Assembly (NCBI GenBank): GCA_003693905.1
Contig: RFLL01000168.1
Location: 1-7,019, forward strand
DNA: 7,019 nucleotides
Source: Alphaproteobacteria bacterium
GTDB lineage: Bacteria; Pseudomonadota; Alphaproteobacteria; Kiloniellales; J153
Direction: 5' to 3'
This document shows positions 1 through 5,271 of the stretch, in pieces. Made by a program: the position numbers and the translations under genes. The notes beneath the pieces are model-generated. The model searched no databases and was not told where the DNA came from. It was given only the letters and a program-made list of their open reading frames with translations. Position 1 is the first letter of the stretch, and each line of letters opens with the position of its first letter.

Positions 1-431
1 GAACATGCCGAAGGTGAACACCGCCATACCCAGATAGATGCCGGCGGTTGCGAGGCGACGAAGAAGAAGTCTTCCAAGCCATGGGCGCTGGCCGGGCGGA
101 ACAGGATCTTGATCCCGGCATGATCTGAGGCGAACGGCTTGATCGCTTCGTTCAACTCCGGCAGCGGCGAGGGATCCTGGCGCGCCAGCAGCGGGGTCAG
201 GCTCTGGGCGATCAGGCGCCCCTGGGCGCGCACGCTGTCGAGCAGCAGACGCCGCTTTTCCGCGTCCGCCTGACGAAATTCGGAATAGAGAATCACCGGA
301 ACGGTGACGAAAACCAGCAGCAGCAGGATCAGCTTGCCGACCAGCGAACGGGTGACCCCGCCCAGGGGACGGAGCCGCGGGCGGGACGAGGCGTGAACGA
401 CAAGATCCGGGACCCGCTCGACCCGGGCCAT
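1..431 (-). CDS. Sensor histidine kinase, N-terminal part only, with an apparent frame break near the window edge
   Basis: The ATG at 431-429 lies 2 bases after the response-regulator stop, so this is the expected partner kinase of that regulator. The readable part has a basic cytoplasmic N-terminus (residues 1-29), one membrane segment (about 30-49, rich in Leu and Val) and a periplasmic stretch (about 50-130) with the motif FFFVASQPP at 122-130. The general look resembles ChvG-type stimulus-sensing kinases. After about residue 125 the ATG frame turns into non-membrane sequence (SIWVWRCSPSACS). The adjacent frame, codons starting at multiples of three, instead reads RLATAGIYLGMAVFTFGMF at bases 57-1, which looks like the second membrane segment. 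The gene therefore seems to carry a deletion or frameshift around 45-60. HAMP, dimerisation and ATPase domains would lie outside the window. I see no strong ribosome site, so translation probably depends on coupling. It may be a pseudogene or a sequence error. Confidence 0.72.
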   Translation of the reverse strand, partial: MARVERVPDLVVHASSRPRLRPLGGVTRSLVGKLILLLLVFVTVPVILYSEFRQADAEKRRLLLDSVRAQGRLIAQSLTPLLARQDPSPLPELNEAIKPFASDHAGIKILFRPASAHGLEDFFFVASQPPASIWVWRCSPSAC

Positions 432-433
432 GG

Positions 434-1276
434 TCACGCAGACCCGTCCGGGCCCTTCGGACCGTCGCCCGCGGCCGCAAGAACCGATGCGGCGTTATCG
501 CCCGGCTCGGCACGCCAGCGGTAGCCGAACCCGGGATAGTTGTCGATGCGATCGAAGTCAGGATCGACGTCGCGGAACTTCTTGCGGATGCGCTTGATGA
601 ACGAGCGCACGTTGGCGCGGTAGCCCTCGGCCCCGTAGCCGGCGACGAAGTCCTTGCCGCGCACGATGTCGTAGATCTGGCGGTAGGTGACGTCGCGTTC
701 GACCTGGGCGACCATGAAATGGACGATGGCGAATTCGCTGAGCGTGAGATCGACCTGGCGCCCACGCCAGAACGCCCGGTGGATGTCGAGGTGCAGCTCG
801 AGCGGCCCGCGGGCCAGCACGCCGGTGGTCTGATCGTCGCCGCCCTCGCCGGTCAGGCGCTTGGTCCCTTCGGTGATCAGCTTGAGCCGGCCGAGGATGA
901 TCGGCAGCCGCCGCGACTTGTCGATGAAATCGACTGCCCCCCAGCGCAGGGCCTCTTCCTCGTAGAGGTCGTCGCTCAACATGGTCAGGAAGATCACCGG
1001 GGTCGGATTGCGCGCCTCGCGCAGGCGACGCAGAACGCCGAGCCCGTCCAGCCCCGGCATGCGCCAGTCGAGCAGCACCGCATCGGCGTCGTTGCCGTCC
1101 TCGAAATAGGCCAGCACGCTTTCCCCGTTCGGAAAATCAACCACGTCATAGCCTTCCTCGGCCAGGTTGAGGCCGAGGGATTCACGGAACAGATCGTCAT
1201 CGTCGACGATCACCACCCGCGCCGGAGCGGGAGACTGGGACTGAACCTGCAACGGGGTTTCGGTCTGGACAATCAT
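434..1276 (-). CDS. OmpR/PhoB-family response regulator transcription factor
   Basis: This is a two-domain response regulator of about 280 residues. Residues below are numbered from the ATG at 1276. The receiver domain (about 20-135) has the acid pocket in VDDDD (Asp25/26), the phospho-acceptor Asp70 in LLDWRMP, Thr98 in FLT and Lys120 in IDKS. The Lys is followed by Ser, not the usual Pro. The C-terminal part (about 155-258) is a winged-helix DNA-binding domain, with the recognition-helix region around YRANVRSFIKRIRKKF and the closing hairpin GFGYRW. An ATG at 1291 gives five more residues but has no ribosome site. The ATG at 1276 has AGGG at 1287-1284 with 7 bases spacing, so I chose it. 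It then starts 4 bases after the lipoprotein stop and ends 2 bases before the kinase start, which fits one coupled operon. Its target genes cannot be read from the sequence. Confidence 0.93.
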   Translation of the reverse strand: MIVQTETPLQVQSQSPAPARVVIVDDDDLFRESLGLNLAEEGYDVVDFPNGESVLAYFEDGNDADAVLLDWRMPGLDGLGVLRRLREARNPTPVIFLTMLSDDLYEEEALRWGAVDFIDKSRRLPIILGRLKLITEGTKRLTGEGGDDQTTGVLARGPLELHLDIHRAFWRGRQVDLTLSEFAIVHFMVAQVERDVTYRQIYDIVRGKDFVAGYGAEGYRANVRSFIKRIRKKFRDVDPDFDRIDNYPGFGYRWRAEPGDNAASVLAAAGDGPKGPDGSA

Positions 1277-1280
1277 GACA

Positions 1281-1901
1281 TCACCCTGCATCGGCCGCGG
1301 TTTTGTTGTGGAGGAGGTCGGCGAAACATTGCCGCAGCGCCGGATGATCGCGATCGCGAATTTTGGCCGGACCGGCGGCGGGATTGACCACCGCCGGTGC
1401 GCCGGTCGTGGTTTCGCCGTTCGTCACTTCGTAGGTCAGCACCCGGAACACGTTGTCGTCCATGCTGGGATAGAAGAACAGGTTGAACATGCAGGTGCCG
1501 CCGTTATAGGCCCAGACCTTGGCCGGGGGGCGTTCCATCTGCAATGCCGGATCCCCCAGAAGCGCCTTGGTCGCCGCGAAATCCAGCCCGACCAGAAGCT
1601 GCGGATCCGGCGTGTTCGCCACCGCCTCGGCCGGCTCGACGTTCTGCGCCACACCCGGAGCCAGCGGCACCGGCTTGTGCCGCGGCACCGGCGGCGGCGG
1701 CGCCGGAACGTACCAGCTCGCCGCAAGCGATTCGGCCCAGCCGGGATCGGCCGGCGTCGGAGCTTCCTCGGCCACCGCTTCCGGACCCGGATTCCCGGGC
1801 ACGATGGCGCGCACCAGAGCATCCAGTTCCGTTGTTTCCAGCGAGCTACAGGCGTGTAGCCCCATGCTCGCCAGCACTGTCAAGCCAATGCGGCGTATCA
1901 T
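1281..1901 (-). CDS. Putative lipoprotein, 206 residues, with a possible BamE/SmpA-like C-terminal domain
   Basis: I do not recognise a named family with certainty. The N-terminus is a short basic stretch (MIRR), a hydrophobic segment and a lipobox-like LHAC with Cys18. His at the -2 position is atypical. The +2 residue is Ser, so outer-membrane sorting would be expected. Residues 35-100 are rich in Pro and Ala and probably form a flexible linker. Residues 101-160 look folded: a hydrophobic start LLVGLDF, then LLGDP, then VWAYNGGTC, then LFFYP. This order (G, LLG-P, W-Y, aromatic strand) recalls the BamE/SmpA fold, but that is inference. Cys137 and Cys192 could form a disulfide. It is the first gene of an operon with the response regulator and kinase, so it may be an envelope component or accessory sensor of that system. 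The ATG at 1901 has a weak AGGT 4 bases upstream. Confidence 0.82.
   Translation of the reverse strand: MIRRIGLTVLASMGLHACSSLETTELDALVRAIVPGNPGPEAVAEEAPTPADPGWAESLAASWYVPAPPPPVPRHKPVPLAPGVAQNVEPAEAVANTPDPQLLVGLDFAATKALLGDPALQMERPPAKVWAYNGGTCMFNLFFYPSMDDNVFRVLTYEVTNGETTTGAPAVVNPAAGPAKIRDRDHPALRQCFADLLHNKTAADAG
1284..1287 (-). promoter_or_regulatory. Ribosome binding site that decides the response-regulator start
   Basis: On the minus strand AGGG lies 7 bases before the ATG at 1276-1274 and overlaps the last codons of the lipoprotein gene. No comparable site precedes the alternative ATG at 1291. This supports the shorter protein and translational coupling to the lipoprotein gene. Confidence 0.6.
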
Positions 1902-1955
1902 CGCACCTGCTATCCCGACTGTCCGGACCCGATTTGGGGCCTCGTTGCATCGGCG

Positions 1956-2005
1956 TCAATTGTCGCGCGCCGACATTTAGGAGATCTTAACAAATACGCG
2001 TTCCG
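1956..2005 (-). promoter_or_regulatory. AT-rich probable promoter/operator of the lipoprotein-regulator-kinase operon
   Basis: This is the only AT-rich island in the non-coding stretch before the lipoprotein gene. It holds a 15-base inverted repeat, arms TGTCG and CGACA around a 5-base centre (1961-1975). Next to it on the minus strand is TTAA, seven bases, TAAA (1990-1976), one mismatch from the CtrA full site TTAA-N7-TTAA. A TTGAC-like hexamer lies just downstream of it (1955-1960 region), but no convincing -10 box follows at normal spacing. The exact promoter is not resolved. Confidence 0.35.
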
Positions 2006-2054
2006 GTTTCGAGGCCATTCGGCGCGGACCAACGGCGGCGCAGACGAAATCGAA

Positions 2055-2103
2055 GGCGCCGCGGCGGGGCCCGGCACGGGCCTCGGGTGCCGGCCCCGGC
2101 GCC
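2055..2103 (-). terminator. GC-rich long hairpin after the ABC ATPase gene, probable transcription terminator
   Basis: Arms 2066-2077 and 2087-2097 pair over 11 base pairs with one bulged base and a 9-base loop. GGCGCC at 2055-2060 can pair with GGCGCC at 2098-2103 to lengthen the stem, leaving a 5-base bulge. It begins about 40 bases after the ATPase stop on the minus strand. The sequence after it on that strand (TTCGATTTCG) is only weakly T-rich, so it is not a classic intrinsic terminator. It could also act as a 3' stabilising structure ahead of Rho-dependent termination. The 241-base gap 1902-2142 otherwise shows no gene. Confidence 0.45.
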
Positions 2104-2142
2104 GCCTGTCCCGGAAAGGCGCATCGCGCCGAAGCAGGATCC

Positions 2143-3243
2143 CTAGCGGGTCAGGACCAGGGTATCGTTCGGATCCCAGGAACACCACAACTCATCGCCG
2201 GCGACCACGCCGGGTACGGCGGTACGTGCCTCGTTCTGCAGGTTGGCGCTGATTTTCGGTCCGCCCTCAAGCACCAGATAGACATGGCTGGCGTCACCGA
2301 AATAGGCCACCTCGCTGACCCGTCCGCGCAGACGGACGCGCCCCTCGGGCGCCGGCTCGCGATGGAGGCGGATCTTTTCCGGGCGCACCGCAACGCCGAC
2401 CTCGCTCCCGGGAGCCGGCGCCACGATCTGATCGGCCGGCAGTGCAAGACGCCCCACGCCCTTCACCTCGATGTGCACGCGCGCATCCTCGCACGCGACG
2501 ACACGCCCTTCGAACAGGTTCATCTTGCCGATGAAATCGGCGACGAAACGGCAGTTCGGATATTCGTACAGCTCCGCCGGGCGCGCCACCTGCCGGATCT
2601 GCCCGGCCTCCATCACGGCGATCCGGTTGGCCATCGACAGAGCCTCGTTCTGATCGTGGGTGACGATGATGAAGGTGATTCCCACCGAATGCTGAAGGCG
2701 GACCAGTTCAAGCTGCATCGCCTCGCGCAACTTGGCATCCAGCGCCGACAGCGGCTCGTCCAGCAGCAGCACCTTGGGCCGCTTGACAAGAGCACGGGCC
2801 AAGGCCACCCGTTGGCGCTGACCGCCGGACAACTGATCCGGCTTGCGCGCCGCCAAGCCTTCCAGTTGCGTCATGGCCAGCGCTTCGCGCACCCGCGGCT
2901 CGATCTCGCCCGCCGGCGTTTTGACCACGCGCAGGCCGTAGGCGACGTTGTCGAATACGCTCATGTGCGGGAACACGGCATAGGACTGAAAGACCATGTT
3001 GACCGGGCGCCGGTTGGGCGGCACCCCGGTCACGTCGTGACCGTCGATCAGAATCGCGCCCGCGCTCGGCACCTCGAGGCCGGCCAGCATGCGCAGCAGA
3101 GTCGTCTTGCCGCACCCCGACGGCCCCAGCAGGGCAAAAAACTCGTTGGGGCGGATGTCGAGAGAGACGTCATCGACCGCGGTCACCGGGCCGAAGCGCT
3201 TGGTTACGCCGCGTATCGAGATGATCGGGGCCGTTTCGTTCAT
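2143..3243 (-). CDS. potG: Polyamine-type ABC transporter ATP-binding protein
   Basis: This is the 366-residue ATPase that powers the importer at the inner face of the cytoplasmic membrane. All nucleotide-binding motifs are present: Walker A GPSGCGKTT (40-48), Q-loop Gln86 in FQSYAVFPH, signature LSGGQ (138-142), Walker B VLLLDEP (158-164), D-loop SALD (166-169) and switch His196. Residues from about 240 form the C-terminal TOBE-type domain typical of the PotA/PotG/MalK group, with the VAVRPEKIRL segment marking it. Length fits the family (PotG and PotA are both near 375). The ATG at 3243 is preceded by AAAAAGGA with a short spacing of 3-4 bases. It is the last gene of the operon, 18 bases after the second permease. 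Both E. coli operons instead place the ATPase before the permeases. PotA versus PotG cannot be settled by eye. Confidence 0.95.
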   Translation of the reverse strand: MNETAPIISIRGVTKRFGPVTAVDDVSLDIRPNEFFALLGPSGCGKTTLLRMLAGLEVPSAGAILIDGHDVTGVPPNRRPVNMVFQSYAVFPHMSVFDNVAYGLRVVKTPAGEIEPRVREALAMTQLEGLAARKPDQLSGGQRQRVALARALVKRPKVLLLDEPLSALDAKLREAMQLELVRLQHSVGITFIIVTHDQNEALSMANRIAVMEAGQIRQVARPAELYEYPNCRFVADFIGKMNLFEGRVVACEDARVHIEVKGVGRLALPADQIVAPAPGSEVGVAVRPEKIRLHREPAPEGRVRLRGRVSEVAYFGDASHVYLVLEGGPKISANLQNEARTAVPGVVAGDELWCSWDPNDTLVLTR

Positions 3244-3261
3244 CGATCCTTTTTCACATCC

Positions 3262-4182
3262 TCATCCGCCGCCTTCGGAACGGGAAGGGGTCTGCATGCG
3301 CATCGCCAGCACGGTGGCGACAATGGTGATCAGAATCAGCACGGTGGACGCCGCATTGACCTCCGGCGTGACGCTGAAGCGGACCATGGAAAAGATCTTC
3401 ACCGGCAGGGTGATGGTTTCCGGCCCGGCGGTGAAGAACGTGATCACGAAATCGTCGAGCGACAGGGTAAAGGCGATCAGGGCCCCGGCGATGATGCCGG
3501 GGCGCAGGTACGGCAGCACGATGTCGCGCATGGCCTGCCACTGGCCGGCCCCGAGATCGTAGGCGGCCTCTTCGAGCTCGCGATTGAACCCGACCAGCCG
3601 CGCGCGCACGATGACCGCGACGAAGGGGAAGGAAAACGCGACGTGGGCGATCGTGATGCTCGACAGGCTGAGCGGCCATGGCAGATCGCGCGGCCAGCCG
3701 ATGCGCGCGAAGAACGCCATCATCGCCACGCCCATGCAGATTTCCGGAATGACGATCGGCAGAGCCATGAACCCTTCGTAGACCGGCTTGCCGGGAAAGC
3801 GGAACCGCCACAGGAAGATCGCCACCAGAACGCCGAGAACGGTCGCGATCACCGTATTGATGAGCGCAATCGTCAGGCTGTTGGTGAAGGCGTCGATCAG
3901 GCTGTCGTTGTGCCACGCCTTTTCGTAGTACTTGAAGGTGAACCCCCGCCATACGATGTTGCGGCGGCTGTTGTTGAAGCTGAAGGCGATCAGCGTCAGG
4001 ATCGGCGCATAGAGTAGAGCAAACGTCACCGCCACGATCAGCCGCAACCACCAGTGCCGGGTATATTCCAACGGCCCGATCGGCAGCCGCTGGCGGCGGC
4101 GCCGGTTCAGCCGCGTGCCGGGGCGATCCGCCGCCGCCACCGGCGCGGGGGAAAGCCCCGTATCCACCGCCTCGCCGCTCAT
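3262..4182 (-). CDS. potI: Polyamine-type ABC transporter permease, second subunit (PotI/PotC-like)
   Basis: This is a 306-residue inner-membrane permease that pairs with the upstream permease to form the translocation channel. Six membrane segments can be followed, beginning around 47-69. The cytoplasmic EAA loop that docks on the ATPase is clear: EAA at 205-207, Gly211 and Gly213, and LP at 223-224. The N-terminus carries about 40 extra residues compared with E. coli PotI (281 residues), ending in an Arg-rich patch RRRRQR at 27-32. This tail is probably cytoplasmic, and its role is unknown. The ATG at 4182 lies one base after the stop of the preceding permease gene (TGA-A-ATG), so translation is very likely coupled, which supports this start despite the long tail. 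The C-terminus is short and polar. Confidence 0.94.
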   Translation of the reverse strand: MSGEAVDTGLSPAPVAAADRPGTRLNRRRRQRLPIGPLEYTRHWWLRLIVAVTFALLYAPILTLIAFSFNNSRRNIVWRGFTFKYYEKAWHNDSLIDAFTNSLTIALINTVIATVLGVLVAIFLWRFRFPGKPVYEGFMALPIVIPEICMGVAMMAFFARIGWPRDLPWPLSLSSITIAHVAFSFPFVAVIVRARLVGFNRELEEAAYDLGAGQWQAMRDIVLPYLRPGIIAGALIAFTLSLDDFVITFFTAGPETITLPVKIFSMVRFSVTPEVNAASTVLILITIVATVLAMRMQTPSRSEGGG

Positions 4183-4183
4183 T

Positions 4184-5101
4184 TCAGATTTCCAGCCCCT
4201 GCTTGCGTCCGGCTATCAGCGAGCGCAGCGCCAGCGCCCCGAACGTCGCGTACATCAGCAGGAACGACAGCGCCGCGCCGAACGGCCAGTCGTTGGCGGA
4301 CTTGAACTGACGCTCGATCACGTTGCCGATGAGCTGACTGTCGGTCCCGCCCAGAAGATCAGGAATGAAAAAGGCCCCCAGAGCCGGAATGAACACGATG
4401 ATGATGCCCGACAGAGCGCCGTGCCACGTCAACGGCAGCACGACCGAAATGAAGGTGCGCCAGTGTCCGGCACCAAGGTCAAGGCTGGCTTCCATGTATG
4501 TCCTGTCCAGCTTCTCGATGTTGGCATAGAGCGGCAGCACCATGAACGGAAAGAAGGCATAGACGATACCGAGGTTGACGGCGAAGTTGTTGTAGAGAAG
4601 CTGCAACGGATCGAAGCGCGCGCCGAGCAGCCAGGTCGGATCGATTCCGATCAGGGTGAGTGCGGCATGCGCTTTCTCCCACAGCCATTCAAGCGTGAAA
4701 TTCACGTAGCCGCGGGTGCGGAAGACGGCGATCAGGGCATAGGTGCGGATCAGGATGTTGATCCAGAACGGCACCATCAGGCCGAGCAGCAACAGTGGTT
4801 TCCAGCGACTGGGGGCAAATGCGATGGCGAATGCCACCGGATAGCCGACGATCAGGCACACCACCGTGGCCAGAAAGGCCATCCAGATCGATTTCCAGAA
4901 GATCCCGAGATAAAGGGGATCAAGGGCGCGCAGGTAGTTGTCCAGCGTCCAGGTGATCTCGATGTCGACGACGCCGCGTTTCTCGCCGAACGAGATGACC
5001 CAGATCAGCCCCAGCGGAATGATGAAAAATACCACCAGCCAGATGGTCGGCGGCAGGTTGAGGGCCCAGAAGACGACCGGGTTCTTGCGCCAGCTATCCA
5101 T
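4184..5101 (-). CDS. potH: Polyamine-type ABC transporter permease, first subunit (PotH/PotB-like)
   Basis: This is a 305-residue inner-membrane permease of the PotB/PotH family. The first membrane segment is about 17-38, followed by a periplasmic stretch, then further segments around 70-96, 103-126, 174-193, 225-245 and 272-295. The EAA docking loop reads EAS at 204-206, Gly210 and LP at 222-223. The region between about 128 and 170 is a longer periplasmic loop than I recall for E. coli PotH. The ATG at 5101 has GGGAAGGGA about 10 bases upstream. A closer ATG at 5111 is out of frame and stops after five codons. The gene follows the binding-protein gene after a 170-base gap containing strong hairpins and runs with one base of spacing into the second permease gene. 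Confidence 0.94.
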   Translation of the reverse strand: MDSWRKNPVVFWALNLPPTIWLVVFFIIPLGLIWVISFGEKRGVVDIEITWTLDNYLRALDPLYLGIFWKSIWMAFLATVVCLIVGYPVAFAIAFAPSRWKPLLLLGLMVPFWINILIRTYALIAVFRTRGYVNFTLEWLWEKAHAALTLIGIDPTWLLGARFDPLQLLYNNFAVNLGIVYAFFPFMVLPLYANIEKLDRTYMEASLDLGAGHWRTFISVVLPLTWHGALSGIIIVFIPALGAFFIPDLLGGTDSQLIGNVIERQFKSANDWPFGAALSFLLMYATFGALALRSLIAGRKQGLEI

Positions 5102-5124
5102 CCCCGCTCATCCCTTCCCGCGCC

Positions 5125-5169
5125 GCCCCTGCAGGCCCCGCGCCCGCAGGCACCGCCCCGCGCAGGGGC
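5125..5169 (-). repeat. Inverted repeat just upstream of the first permease gene
   Basis: GCCCCTGC at 5125-5132 and GCAGGGGC at 5162-5169 are perfect 8-base arms separated by 29 bases of very GC-rich sequence. It lies 14-24 bases beyond the permease ribosome site. In RNA it could form a second stem-loop after the stronger one at 5195-5241. In DNA this rich in GC such arms can arise by chance, so significance is modest. Confidence 0.35.
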
Positions 5170-5194
5170 CGCCGATGAAGCCATCGCCGGTGCC

Positions 5195-5241
5195 CGGTGG
5201 GCGAGCGGTCCCGGAACGGTCCGGGAACGGATCGCCCACCG
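5195..5241 (-). promoter_or_regulatory. Strong two-part hairpin between the binding-protein and permease genes
   Basis: Outer arms CGGTGGGCGA (5195-5204) and TCGCCCACCG (5232-5241) pair perfectly over 10 bases. Inside, TCCCGGA (5209-5215) and TCCGGGA (5220-5226) pair over 7 bases around a 4-base loop, with a small internal loop between the two stems. It starts about 30 bases after the binding-protein stop on the minus strand and has no T-run. The likely role is protecting the 3' end of the binding-protein message, or partly stopping transcription, so that more binding protein than permease is made. That role is inferred from ABC operons such as malE-malF. Confidence 0.6.
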
Positions 5242-5271
5242 TCATCCGCTTCACTTTCGTTGCGAGCCGGC

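Noticed and set aside
1277..1291. Upstream ATG at 1291 for the response regulator
   Set aside because: It has no ribosome site and overlaps the lipoprotein gene, while the ATG at 1276 has AGGG at 7 bases.
1902..2188. Minus-strand 92-codon frame running through the gap after the ATPase gene
   Set aside because: It overlaps the ATPase 3' end and the terminator-like hairpin, its product is Arg/Pro-rich with no recognisable domain, and it has no clear ribosome site.
2284..4017. Long plus-strand open frame of 577 codons opposite the ATPase and second permease genes
   Set aside because: It is antisense to two genes with full family motifs, its product is low-complexity and rich in His, Arg, Asp and Gln, and no family is recognisable. 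High GC content on the opposite strand explains its length.
5108..5245. A 45-codon minus-strand frame filling the gap between the binding-protein and first permease genes
   Set aside because: The product is a Gly/Arg/Pro-rich string with no clear ribosome site, and the DNA is explained by hairpin arms. In such GC-rich sequence an open frame of this length is expected by chance.
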